The position numbers were made by a program, and so were the translations under genes. Below are positions 36,767 to 45,642 of a stretch of 64,000 bases of DNA, in pieces. The first letter of the stretch is position 1. Each line of letters opens with the position of its first letter. Source of the DNA: CAIVAT01 sp964525995 (lineage in GTDB: Bacteria; Bacteroidota; Bacteroidia; Bacteroidales; FEN-979); NCBI GenBank assembly GCA_964525995.1, contig CAZGIM010000022.1:10721-74720 (forward strand). The letters are read 5' to 3'. Below the pieces are notes generated by a model, which had not been told where the DNA came from, made no database searches, and saw only the letters and a program-made list of their open reading frames with translations.

Positions 36767-37741
36767 TTATTTGACTGGTTTTTTCACAAAAATCCGGATC
36801 AGTTTTCTACCGGGGTCCAGTACCAGAATCCGGTCTTTCGAGTCAACGGCCAGATCCAGCCCTTTTACTCCTTCATCAAACATCTCAGGTGGTGCAACTA
36901 TTGCTGCAAATTCACCTTTTTTCGAATACAGTTTCACACGTTCAATCCCTTTTTCACTGGTAACGTATGAACCATCGGTCAAAAAAGCAAAATGGGTTGG
37001 ATTACAGCAGCCGCAAAAGCCATCGACGGAATTGGAGGCCGTACCCCATGACGCAAGGAGGTGCCCGTCTGCATTATAATTCTCTAATGAATGCCTTCCG
37101 GGATTGACTACCCAGAGGAGGCCGTCGATTCCTATTCCAAGATCGAAAAAAGGGCTCGGAACGACAAATCCCGGGATATTACCTGCCGGATCTTTTTGTC
37201 CGATCCGCTGGAACAACTTGCCTTCGCCATCAAACTTCAGCACGATTTTTTGACCGGCATCAGCCACATACACCATGGAGTTGTGTAATGCGACCGAGGT
37301 AACAATGCTTTCAGGGCTGATCCTCCTCCATCGTGCGGTCCTGACACCCTCCATGTTAAAAACCTCAAGGTGATCGGCAATCCCGACGACGATGCAGTGA
37401 TCATCTGCAGCAAGGCAGTTTGCCATGCCGCTGACCGGGAATGTGAGCAGCAACTTTCCGTCATTGCTGAAGATCTCTACCGTATTTTTTCCGCAAACAT
37501 AAATCCGGTCTTTCCGATCAACTGCGACACCATGTACCTCCTCCATGGTAGGTTTAATCGAATCTGTTTCCTGGTAATGAATTTTATCCAAACCTTCGCT
37601 CTTCACAACGGAAAGGTCCAGTTCATAGGGATTCTTTTCGCTGCCGGCGGAAGGAAAGAACAGGTCATATGCCATAAAGCCGATGACCGCGACCAGAAGG
37701 ATCAATGCACTTCCGACAAATATTTTCTGTTTCATCATCAT
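36767..37741 (-). CDS. NHL-repeat propeller protein, membrane-anchored
   Basis: This 324-residue protein has an N-terminal anchor (KIFVGSALILLVAVIGFMAY at about 5-24). The rest is an NHL-type six-bladed propeller with recurring VAVDRKDRIYVCGKNTVEIF, VALHNSMVYVADAGQKIVLK, GIGIDGLLWVVNPGRHSLEN and LAVDSKDRILVLDPGRKLIR. NHL domains are binding scaffolds; some act as lyases. CGCCNPTHFAFL adds a cysteine cluster (CGCC) unusual for NHL proteins. Its ATG overlaps the upstream propeller gene stop (ATGA). Context suggests a structural partner of the redox cluster; no reaction can be assigned. Confidence 0.78.
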   Translation of the reverse strand: MMMKQKIFVGSALILLVAVIGFMAYDLFFPSAGSEKNPYELDLSVVKSEGLDKIHYQETDSIKPTMEEVHGVAVDRKDRIYVCGKNTVEIFSNDGKLLLTFPVSGMANCLAADDHCIVVGIADHLEVFNMEGVRTARWRRISPESIVTSVALHNSMVYVADAGQKIVLKFDGEGKLFQRIGQKDPAGNIPGFVVPSPFFDLGIGIDGLLWVVNPGRHSLENYNADGHLLASWGTASNSVDGFCGCCNPTHFAFLTDGSYVTSEKGIERVKLYSKKGEFAAIVAPPEMFDEGVKGLDLAVDSKDRILVLDPGRKLIRIFVKKPVK

Positions 37742-39165
37742 TTCGCTTTGATATCAAGGCACAACAGCGTTCTGGAGTCCCGCATCAGAAGATAACCACC
37801 TGTAATTGCTAAAGGGCCCCATGCATCATTACCGTCGATGATCTTCGCTTTATCCAAGGATTTAAATCCGGCCGGTGAAATTTTCGCAATGGTCATTTCG
37901 CCGTCATCATTCAGGATAAAGAACTTCCCATCGGCAAAGATGTATGGTCCCAGTCCGAAACGCTCATTTTTCCCGCTGCTGATAACAATCTTCTCCGGAT
38001 TTAGTGCAGCCGTAACCACGAATTGATTGCGCAATCCTCCTGCATCTTTTGGTTGTATCCCGTAAAGATAACCATTTATATATATCGGAGTTTGCTGTTC
38101 CGAGGCCAGTCCTTCCGATGGCCGGTACTGACGGATCAACCTGACCGATCCGTTTCTTGCATCGGTTTTCAGCAAAGAGGAACCGGCACCATAGCCGGCC
38201 GTCATGAAAATATATCCGTCGTTCATGATAACCGGTGAAGGAGCTACAACAGATGGGGCAAATTCGCTGGTTTCCCAGACCACGTTACCTCGCCCGGGCC
38301 CGTCAGCAGCAATTCCGCACAAACCACCGATTGCCGCATAAACATAAATTTTCTTCCCGTCTTCCTTCATCGGCATCACCGACGAATGTGACATTTTCCA
38401 TTTGCGGGGATTGGGCGTTTCCCAAACTTTCCGGCCGGTACGGCAATCCACGGCAATCATCAAAGATTTACCTCCAACTGCAAGGACTACGGTATCATTT
38501 TCCACCACCGGGCACTGGCCTGTGTACCAGAATGGCACCTCAACATCATATTCCCTGGCCAGGTCTAAACCCCAGATAAGATCGCCGGTGATCCGGTCGC
38601 AACACATCACCTGACATTTGGGTCCGATTGTCACCACATAATTTTCCGTAACTGCCGGAATGGTGCGCGACAGGCCATGGTTTCTCTTCAACTTCACATG
38701 GTAAGCCCTGCGCCAAAGCTCTTCCCCGGTTCTAAGATCAAAACAGCGAAGTGCATCCTCACGCTTCTGTTCATCGTAATCGAGCACATAGACCCTGCCA
38801 TCGTAAACCGCCGGGGCCGCATGCCCTTCTCCCATCGAAACCCTCCATAGGATTCTTTTTTTAACATCCCCCCACTGCTCAGTCAACCGGGTGGATTCCC
38901 GGCTGATGTTATCAAAATCTGCACCCCTGAACCGCGGCCAGTTATATCCGGGCATCCCTTCCGACGTTTTGAAAGCAGTAAAATGCTCACCAACTTTTAC
39001 GGTGTCAAACGATTTCACCATCGCTTCCCCTCTTTTATCCATTCCGGGGACCGAAACGGTGAACTCATCCACCGGATCGTAGGTAAGCCACCATATGAGC
39101 AAGCCTAAGCAAGTGAGAATAAAAACAAAAAAGAAAACGATGCCGATTCGATGCTTTTTCAACAA
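37738..39165 (-). CDS. Membrane-anchored PQQ-like beta-propeller protein (propeller 3)
   Basis: This protein is of about 475 residues. The likely start is a TTG at 39165; no ATG is available before the membrane segment IGIVFFFVFILTCLGLLIWW (about 8-27). A propeller of seven or eight blades follows from residue 75 (WPRFRGADFDNI, RILWRVSMGEGHAAPAVYDG, RVYVLDYDEQKREDALRCFD, IWGLDLAREYDVEVPFW). It overlaps the NHL gene by four bases and lies 11 bases after propeller 4. It is one of three anchored propellers or scaffolds in the cluster. The start codon is the least certain part. Confidence 0.75.
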   Translation of the reverse strand: MLKKHRIGIVFFFVFILTCLGLLIWWLTYDPVDEFTVSVPGMDKRGEAMVKSFDTVKVGEHFTAFKTSEGMPGYNWPRFRGADFDNISRESTRLTEQWGDVKKRILWRVSMGEGHAAPAVYDGRVYVLDYDEQKREDALRCFDLRTGEELWRRAYHVKLKRNHGLSRTIPAVTENYVVTIGPKCQVMCCDRITGDLIWGLDLAREYDVEVPFWYTGQCPVVENDTVVLAVGGKSLMIAVDCRTGRKVWETPNPRKWKMSHSSVMPMKEDGKKIYVYAAIGGLCGIAADGPGRGNVVWETSEFAPSVVAPSPVIMNDGYIFMTAGYGAGSSLLKTDARNGSVRLIRQYRPSEGLASEQQTPIYINGYLYGIQPKDAGGLRNQFVVTAALNPEKIVISSGKNERFGLGPYIFADGKFFILNDDGEMTIAKISPAGFKSLDKAKIIDGNDAWGPLAITGGYLLMRDSRTLLCLDIKAK

Positions 39166-39176
39166 TCCTGTTCGAT

Positions 39177-40397
39177 TTATTCCTTCCTCCTTATATCATA
39201 TGCTAATAAAATATTCCCGTGCCTTACATACAAAACTCCGTCACTGATCGCAGGATGCGCAAAATGCTCCTTTGATCCCTCCCTGATTTTGAATTTACTC
39301 ACCAGCGTCAATTTCCCGTTATCAGGACGGATCAGGCCCATCGTTCCATCCTCACCATAGCAATAAAAATGATTGTCGGCAAAAATGGTCGATGCAACAG
39401 CAAATTTCAATGAATCGGCCACATTACCGGTTGCGACATCGACACTTTCGAATCGGGAAGGCCGGTACCTCGATCCGTAAAGGTATCCGCCCAGTTTTAT
39501 GAATCCGCTTTGGACATTACCCCCTTTGAAATTCCGCCAGGCTTCGGTGTACGATTGTCCATCAGGAGAAATCTGAAGTTTCACGATCCCGTTTCCTCCG
39601 CGATCATTGATATAAAGATCACCTTGTTCATACCATGGAGCATTGCCATGAACGTCGGAAAGCCGGTCAAATTTCTGGGACCAGAGCAAGGCTCCGGTTT
39701 GGGCATCGATGGCTTCCAGGTGATGAATTACGAGGGTGAACAGGATCTTCCTGCCGTTATGGTCGGCTAATACAGGTGAACAGTAACCGACGGTATCTCC
39801 TATTAGTTTTGATTTCCAGATCATCTTACCGGTAAAACGATCAAGGGCAACAAAATTGGTATCTTTCCCGCCCGGTGAACAGTACAACCGGTCATGGTCC
39901 AGAAGAACTGATTCTGAAAAACCAAACCGCACGTTCATTCCGTTCAGATCGCGGATCATATCGTGCGACCATTTTGTGGAGCCATCAGAGGCCGAAAGAC
40001 ACAAAAGCCTTCCCATGGAAGACAAATAATAAAGCAGGTCACCGGTCACCGTAATGGTTGACCGTGGACCGGGAAAATTCTCAACCCATTCTGCACCGGT
40101 CTCCTTTTTCCATACCAGTTCACCGTTCCTATTAAATGCAAACAAGTAACCAATACTGTCGATCTCGCCGGAAACATAAACCATGTCAGGTGTAACTACA
40201 GGGGAACTGAAGCCGTTACCGATACTGTCTGATTTCCACAATAAATTTGGTCCATCCTCAGGCCAAAGTTCCAAAAGGTTCTTCTCCGGATAGATCCCGT
40301 TTCGATCGGGTCCACGGAACTGATATACCGGCTGAGCAACAGAGTCAATGGCAATTACAGCGCTAATAATAAGTAACAGACTTATAAAGTTCTTCAT
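39177..40397 (-). CDS. Exported PQQ-like beta-propeller protein (propeller 4)
   Basis: This 406-residue protein has a signal peptide (MKNFISLLLIISAVIAIDSV, cleaved near AQP). The propeller opens with the family's typical YQFRGPDRNGIYPEKNLLEL and WPEDGPNLLWKSDSIG. Repeat cores are FSSPVVTPDMVYVSGEI, STKWSHDMIRDLNGMN, MIWKSKLIGDTVGYCSPVLA and ALLWSQKFDRLSDVHGNAPW. It closely resembles propellers 5 and 6, which suggests expansion by duplication. No enzyme motif is seen. It may lie in the periplasm, as there is no lipobox. Confidence 0.8.
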   Translation of the reverse strand: MKNFISLLLIISAVIAIDSVAQPVYQFRGPDRNGIYPEKNLLELWPEDGPNLLWKSDSIGNGFSSPVVTPDMVYVSGEIDSIGYLFAFNRNGELVWKKETGAEWVENFPGPRSTITVTGDLLYYLSSMGRLLCLSASDGSTKWSHDMIRDLNGMNVRFGFSESVLLDHDRLYCSPGGKDTNFVALDRFTGKMIWKSKLIGDTVGYCSPVLADHNGRKILFTLVIHHLEAIDAQTGALLWSQKFDRLSDVHGNAPWYEQGDLYINDRGGNGIVKLQISPDGQSYTEAWRNFKGGNVQSGFIKLGGYLYGSRYRPSRFESVDVATGNVADSLKFAVASTIFADNHFYCYGEDGTMGLIRPDNGKLTLVSKFKIREGSKEHFAHPAISDGVLYVRHGNILLAYDIRRKE

Positions 40398-40486
40398 TTT
40401 AGTTCATTATTGATATTTCGTAAAAGTAAGCGTGGGAAATGGCTTTTGCCAGAATATTTGATGACAGGGCAGAAAAAACCGATGAA

Positions 40487-41746
40487 TCATTTTTTTCGGA
40501 TATCAAATGCCATCAGCACGTCACCATGCCTGACATAAAGGATACCGTCGTAAACTGACGGATGTGACCAGAATGGTCCTTTTCCAAGGGGTATTTTAAA
40601 ACTGCTTACAAGGTCGAATTTTTCCGGCACGGGCCTGACAAGCCCAAGGTTTCCCGTCTTTTCGTCAAGACAATATAACATCGCTCCGGCTTCAATGATC
40701 GATCCTTTGTTAAACCATTTATGTTCATACATCGTCCTGCCGGTTTTCCATTCGATGCAGCACCAGTTACCCATGCCGTTGGTAATCCAGTTTGCCCCAT
40801 AAATATAATCCCCGTACCTGACTACTCCCCCGTGATGACAATCGAGCATGGTATCAGTCCAGACCAATGAAATCCCACCTTTCTCACCGATGCTGAACAT
40901 AGCCCCTACATGGTCATATCCACCGGTAATGTAAATCATACCTTCGTGGTACAACGGGGTGATCGTATTGGTTTTAGGGGCACCTGGCCAGACAAGCAAG
41001 CTTTTCTCAGGTGAGAGGGCTGAGTAGTCAAAGTTCCAGAGAATGTCACCCGTAGTGAGATCCGTTCCAAAAAGGTACTTATTAATAATGGTTACAATAA
41101 TATTTTTCCCTCCGTGAGAAATTTGCAGAGGTGACACATAGGCGCTTGTATCATTCAAACACGGTGATTCCCATATCGTTGCGCCGGTCATTTTATCAAG
41201 GGCAACCATGGTGGTTCGCCGGCCGGCAGGAGTATAAATAACTTTTCCATCGGTGACCAACAATGATTCACAGACTCCCCATTCGCCACATGCTCCTTCA
41301 AACCTCGAATATCCGTCAAAAGACCAGAGAGCCTTTCCGTCAGTGGTGCTGTAACAGCCGATGGTACCCAGTCCGCTCACCAGATAAATCCGGTCACCGT
41401 CAACCGTCGGAGTGCATCTTGTGTCAGGAAAGGCCTTGTTCCAGGAAGGGCCGAACGAAATCTGCCATTTTACATTTCCGTCAGGTGTTAACGCAGTTAG
41501 CATATCCTGGTTGTCGATCATCCCGGTTATATAAACCAACCGGCCATCCGTTACCGCCGATGAATAACCGGTTCCTATCCCCGATACCGACCATAGTTTT
41601 ACCGGACCTCCCGACGGCCAGCTTTCCAACAGACCAACTCCTGGATAAGATCCCGTTCTTTCAGGACCGCGCCATTGTGCAGGTACCTGAGCAAATGCAA
41701 CGTTGAGAGATAAAATAATGCTGAATATGAATGGAATACTCTTCAT
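40487..41746 (-). CDS. Exported PQQ-like beta-propeller protein (propeller 5)
   Basis: This 419-residue protein has a signal peptide (MKSIPFIFSIILSLNVAFA, then QVP). It opens with AQWRGPERTGSYPGVGLLES and WPSGGPVKLWSVSGIG, like propellers 4 and 6. Blades include GYSSAVTDGRLVYITGMI, ALWSFDGYSRFEGACGEWG, TIWESPCLNDTSAYVSPLQI and ILWNFDYSALSPEKSLLV. Several cysteines, WCCIEWKTGRTMYEH and LDCHHGGVVRYGDYIYGANW, occur in the second half. It is 48 bases downstream of propeller 6. Same family, function unknown. Confidence 0.8.
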   Translation of the reverse strand: MKSIPFIFSIILSLNVAFAQVPAQWRGPERTGSYPGVGLLESWPSGGPVKLWSVSGIGTGYSSAVTDGRLVYITGMIDNQDMLTALTPDGNVKWQISFGPSWNKAFPDTRCTPTVDGDRIYLVSGLGTIGCYSTTDGKALWSFDGYSRFEGACGEWGVCESLLVTDGKVIYTPAGRRTTMVALDKMTGATIWESPCLNDTSAYVSPLQISHGGKNIIVTIINKYLFGTDLTTGDILWNFDYSALSPEKSLLVWPGAPKTNTITPLYHEGMIYITGGYDHVGAMFSIGEKGGISLVWTDTMLDCHHGGVVRYGDYIYGANWITNGMGNWCCIEWKTGRTMYEHKWFNKGSIIEAGAMLYCLDEKTGNLGLVRPVPEKFDLVSSFKIPLGKGPFWSHPSVYDGILYVRHGDVLMAFDIRKK

Positions 41747-41794
41747 GCCCGATCGTTGTTTTTAGATGGGGCAAAGGTATCAAAATTCAGCGTT

Positions 41795-43009
41795 TTATTT
41801 CCTGATGTCATAGACCATCAGGGAATTGCCATGCCTGACGTAGAGCCGGCCATCCTTTATGACCAGGTGAGCCCAGTGCTGATCTTCGCCGTAAGGGACT
41901 TTAAAAGCACTTACTTTACTGAATTTATTCAATTCGGGTTTTGCCAGTACCACCTCTCCGTTTTCACCATAGAGATACAGCATTCCATCGGCATAAATGA
42001 TGTTGCCGCGTCCGGTGATCTTGTCCGAATACATGTCAATCCCTGTTTTCCAGTCAACACAGTACCAGGCCTTGTTCGAATCGTCGGAACCATAAATCTT
42101 CCCGTTCACCAACACAAATCCGCCCATGCGGTTATCCAGTGAAGTATTCCTCCATACCTCCTGCACAGCATTCCCGTCGGGCGAAAGTTTCAGCATGACC
42201 CCTCCTTTGCTGTAACCCGACACACAGTAAATAAATCCATCATGATACAGGGGAGTATTAGCATGAACCGAATACCGGTTGGGCTGATCAACACTCCACA
42301 ACAGTTTTCCTGTTTCCGCATCCAGTCCCAGAATGGAACTTGCCGTATGGGTTACCAGCAGTTTCCGTCCCGAATGCACGATCAACGCCGGTGAACAGTA
42401 TGCACTCTCTTCACCCCTGCCAGCACTCTTCCAAATCAGCTTTCCGGAATTCTTATCAAGAGCGATGATATTGTTGACCTTCCCTCCGACGGTACAAAAC
42501 AGTTTGTTCCCGTCCGATAAAAGGTTTTCGGTAATACCCCACCTGATATTTGGTCCATCGTAATCCTTTAAAACATCAACCGTCCAAATGAGATTCCCCT
42601 TGTCGGCACTCCTGCACAGGAGCTTACCCATCCCGCTAAGCAAATAGATCTTGTCATCCATCACCAGAGGAGTACTTCTGACGCCGGGCCAGCTTTCGGT
42701 CCATTCCTCTCCGTATGGCGCTTTCCACCTCAGGTTCCCTTCCAGATCAAAGGAGAACAGGTATCCAATTCCATTGATCTCTCCGGTTGTATAAACACTG
42801 TTTCCGGTGACTGCTGCCGACGCGTGACCCGCTCCGAGTCCGTCATAATGCCAAATCAATCTGGGGCCCGTTTCAGGCCAGTTTTTTAATAAACCGTTTC
42901 CGGGATAAATGCCATCGCGGTTGGGCCCGCGCCATTGGGCAGTTTCCTGCCCGAATATGATGCCCGAAACCTGCAGGCATAAGAATAGGAGGGATCCGAT
43001 TTTCCACAT
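41795..43009 (-). CDS. Exported PQQ-like beta-propeller protein (propeller 6)
   Basis: I use the ATG at 43009, which begins the signal peptide MWKIGSLLFLCLQVSGIIFG; the longer frame from 43057 puts sixteen polar residues ahead of it. The domain starts TAQWRGPNRDGIYPGNGLLK and shows regular blades (RLIWHYDGLGAGHASAAVTG, LIWTVDVLKDYDGPNIRWGI, LIWKSAGRGEESAYCSPALI, LLWSVDQPNRYSVHANTPLY). About 404 residues. It is the first gene of the apparent operon; the repeat element at 43131-43389 lies upstream. I see no full-consensus promoter in the short gap between them. Confidence 0.8.
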   Translation of the reverse strand: MWKIGSLLFLCLQVSGIIFGQETAQWRGPNRDGIYPGNGLLKNWPETGPRLIWHYDGLGAGHASAAVTGNSVYTTGEINGIGYLFSFDLEGNLRWKAPYGEEWTESWPGVRSTPLVMDDKIYLLSGMGKLLCRSADKGNLIWTVDVLKDYDGPNIRWGITENLLSDGNKLFCTVGGKVNNIIALDKNSGKLIWKSAGRGEESAYCSPALIVHSGRKLLVTHTASSILGLDAETGKLLWSVDQPNRYSVHANTPLYHDGFIYCVSGYSKGGVMLKLSPDGNAVQEVWRNTSLDNRMGGFVLVNGKIYGSDDSNKAWYCVDWKTGIDMYSDKITGRGNIIYADGMLYLYGENGEVVLAKPELNKFSKVSAFKVPYGEDQHWAHLVIKDGRLYVRHGNSLMVYDIRK

Positions 43010-43130
43010 AACCAATTGTTTTTGATCCTTCAAAATTACAAAACCTTCACGAAACATGGTAAAACATGCATTTAGCGGGGGTCTGATTAAGTCAGCCCAA
43101 AAACAAATAACAAGAATTCTGGTGATTTCC

Positions 43131-43389
43131 TTAGAGTCTGTTTAAAATTAGTTTGTCTGGTGAAAATCCTTTCTATTTACGATTGAACATGATTTACGAT
43201 TTACGAATGAAAACAAATGACACATGAATCCAGATCGACGAATGTTACTTTCAAATTTTAGGTTACAGGTTAATTTCAACACAAAAAGATTTAAGATGAT
43301 ACCCTAAGATGATAACTGTAAGTCCAAAATCGAATATGCAATCGCAAATCGTAAATCATGTTCAATCGTAAATTTTAAACAGTCTCTAA
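43131..43389. repeat. MITE-like element, copy 1 (long left arm)
   Basis: A 259-bp element fills most of the 342-base gap between the propeller cluster and the lipoprotein gene. Its ends are inverted: left TTAGAGTCTGTTTAAAATT, right the complement with one mismatch. Inside follow arms of TTTACGATTGAACATGATTT type and a core of about 120 bp that is almost identical to copy 2 (54712-54970) in the same orientation. Only the left arm contains the 28 bp beginning AGTTTGTCTGGTGAAAATCC. There is no open frame of useful length, so it would be non-autonomous. Confidence 0.85.
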
Positions 43390-43399
43390 ATACCCTCAA

Positions 43400-43951
43400 T
43401 TATAAGGGTTTCAGCGTCATTTTCAGCTCGGAATCAAAATACATTTGAATCCATATGTAGGGTACCGATCCGGTCAGTGTGGCGTAGATCCGGAGATAGA
43501 AACCCTGGTTTGTAAAGGGGATCTTGTCGTTATTTACAGTTAGAACCACCGTCTTTCCGGTTCCACCGGCATTGATTACACTTCCAATCTGAACTGCAGA
43601 AGTGTAGTTGGCATTGTCGGCAACCACTGCACGGGCTGACTGAAGCCAGGCAAAATTGGCATCGGCCGGAAGGGTGATCGTGATGGAGAATTTAGTGAAA
43701 CTGGGATCTTCGACAGAACCGCTGGAGATTCCATTTGCGCTAAGCAAACTGTCCACATTGATTTTTACAAATTCCTGGTACATGATCTCTTCACTTGATT
43801 TCAGCGTAGATGGGGTGTACGTGAAGTTAGTCCTGGGCAGTGAATAGGTGATGTCGACGGAGGCCAGTTCGCTGATTTTAGAGCAGGAAAACAATAGAAC
43901 CGCGGAGACAATTCCAACGGTCAAAACGGAAATTATCGTGCGTGTCTTCAT
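43400..43951 (-). CDS. Lipoprotein of unknown function
   Basis: This 183-residue protein has a lipoprotein signal (MKTRTIISVLTVGIVSAVLL, then FSCSK with the lipobox cysteine). The mature part is beta-rich (FTKFSITITLPADANFAWLQ, TGKTVVLTVNNDKIPFTNQG, FYLRIYATLTGSVPYIWIQM) and has no cysteine besides the first. It resembles the many small DUF-type lipoproteins of Bacteroidota, but I do not recognise the family. It stands alone between the repeat element and a 340-base gap, with no operon partner. Confidence 0.65.
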   Translation of the reverse strand: MKTRTIISVLTVGIVSAVLLFSCSKISELASVDITYSLPRTNFTYTPSTLKSSEEIMYQEFVKINVDSLLSANGISSGSVEDPSFTKFSITITLPADANFAWLQSARAVVADNANYTSAVQIGSVINAGGTGKTVVLTVNNDKIPFTNQGFYLRIYATLTGSVPYIWIQMYFDSELKMTLKPL

Positions 43952-44291
43952 AAACCTGTTTTTTTATTACGCAATATACTTCAAAATGCATTCATTGTCA
44001 AGAAAACCTTGTTAAAAAGAAGGCTGTCTAAAAATTTGAAGACAGCCTTCCGGAAAATATTGGGAATTATATGATGGGGGTATTAGAATTCGGCAAAACG
44101 GGGTGTTACCTGTTGTAAAAGTTTTATCGATGGTCAGAAGGAACCTTCCGGTGAATGGTCGAAGGAAATCGGTGAAATATCGGTCTGAATTTGTAATTTT
44201 GAACCAATACGATATCATCAACTCTTTTTTCTCATTTTTGCATTGGTTGATCTGATATACGTAATCTGATAACCCGTAAAAATCAGCAAAT
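43952..44291. other. 340-base gap with one strong hairpin
   Basis: Between the divergent lipoprotein and preT genes lies a perfect hairpin at 44019-44050, GAAGGCTGTCT paired with AGACAGCCTTC across a ten-base loop. It has no gene in front of it on either strand to terminate. A full-match -7 box TAATTTTG at 44194-44201 points toward preT. A 96-codon minus-strand frame here shows no family features, and I do not call it. Confidence 0.5.
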
Positions 44292-45638
44292 ATGCCGATC
44301 AAAAGTCACCGATTGCCTGCAGAAGAACTGGCGAAGAACTTTTCCGATATTCATCCGCCGTTCCTGTATTCCGAAGCGGCAATTACAGAAGCGAGCCGTT
44401 GCCTGAACTGCTATGATGCACCCTGCACCAAGTTATGCCCTACAGGTATCGATATTCCTAAATTCATTCGTCAAATCGCATCCGGGAATATCAGGGGATC
44501 GGCTCGCACCATTTTTGTTTCCAATATTTTAGGAACCGGATGTTCGAAAGTGTGTCCGGTCGAACGACTCTGTGAAGGGGTTTGCGTTCACTTGTTACAA
44601 AAAGAAAAACCGGTTCCGATAGCCCGGCTTCAAAGGTTTTCAACAGAAACAGCGCTAAGAGAAAAATGGAATTTGTTCAAATCGGAGGGGTCACTTGGCA
44701 CAAAAGTCGCCGTGGTGGGAGCAGGGCCTGCAGGTCTTGCCTGTGCTCACCTTTTGGCCATCCAGGGTTCACAGGTTACCATCTACGAAAAAGAACAGCG
44801 GCCCGGCGGACTGCTCACACACGGGATTGCAGCTTATAAGGTTACTCCCGGGTTCTGCCGGGAGGAGGTAGATTACCTGTTGTCGATCGGAGGTATTGAC
44901 TTGCAATTGGAGAAAGAACTTGGCAGAGATTTTATGCTTCATGATCTAAGAAACAGTTTCGATGCCGTATTTCTCGGCCTCGGTCTTGGAAAATCACGCC
45001 CACTGGGAATTCCCGGTGAACATCTCGACGGGGTAACAGACGCAATCGGTTTTATTAACAGGATCAGAATGGGTGAATTCAACGAAATTCCTGTGGGTGA
45101 TAACGTGGTGGTGATAGGGATGGGAATGACCGCCATTGATGCGGCAACACAGGCTAAAAGACTGGGGGCTGCAGAAGTTACCCTGGTTTACCGCCGTTCG
45201 GAAAATGAAAAACCTTGTTCCGACCGGGAATTGAACCTGGCCAGGCTCGATGGGTGCAGGATTCAATGGCTTGCAAATCCCAGAGAAATTCTGGGTAAGG
45301 ATGGAAGGGTGACAACTTTGATCTGTAACCGAATGAAGCTTGAAAACCCGGGAACCGACGGCCGTCTGATCCCGATCAGTACCGGTGAAACGTTTTCGAT
45401 TGAAACCGATATGATCATTAAGGCCACCGGGCAAATGCCATATTCCGATTTGATTGATGCATCGAATCTTCAGAATAATGAAGGCAGAATCAATACCGGA
45501 CAAGGATTTGAGACCAATATTCCCGGAGTATTTGCAGGAGGCGATGCAGTGAACGGAGGCCGGGAAATGGTACATGCCGTTCAGGAAGGAAAAGAAGCAG
45601 CCAAATCGATTTTATCCTATCTCAAGAAAAATAAATAA
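44292..45638 (+). CDS. preT: NAD-dependent dihydropyrimidine dehydrogenase, PreT subunit
   Basis: PreT supplies electrons from NADH to PreA for reduction of uracil and thymine to dihydro forms. The 448-residue protein has the GltD-like N-terminal Fe-S domain (CLNCYDAPCTKLCPTGIDIP, GCSKVCPVERLCEGVC), an FAD site (AVVGAGPAGLACAHLLA), a second Rossmann site (VVIGMGMTAIDAATQAKRLG) and the GVFAGGDAVNGG motif near the end. The order and spacing fit PreT rather than GltD because of the partner gene. preA starts five bases after its stop codon. No regulator or downstream hydantoinase gene is present. Confidence 0.9.
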   Translation: MPIKSHRLPAEELAKNFSDIHPPFLYSEAAITEASRCLNCYDAPCTKLCPTGIDIPKFIRQIASGNIRGSARTIFVSNILGTGCSKVCPVERLCEGVCVHLLQKEKPVPIARLQRFSTETALREKWNLFKSEGSLGTKVAVVGAGPAGLACAHLLAIQGSQVTIYEKEQRPGGLLTHGIAAYKVTPGFCREEVDYLLSIGGIDLQLEKELGRDFMLHDLRNSFDAVFLGLGLGKSRPLGIPGEHLDGVTDAIGFINRIRMGEFNEIPVGDNVVVIGMGMTAIDAATQAKRLGAAEVTLVYRRSENEKPCSDRELNLARLDGCRIQWLANPREILGKDGRVTTLICNRMKLENPGTDGRLIPISTGETFSIETDMIIKATGQMPYSDLIDASNLQNNEGRINTGQGFETNIPGVFAGGDAVNGGREMVHAVQEGKEAAKSILSYLKKNK

Positions 45639-45642
45639 TTGT

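Noticed and set aside
44012..44302. 96-codon minus-strand frame in the preT upstream gap
   Set aside because: No signal peptide, no conserved motif, and it overlaps the start of preT.
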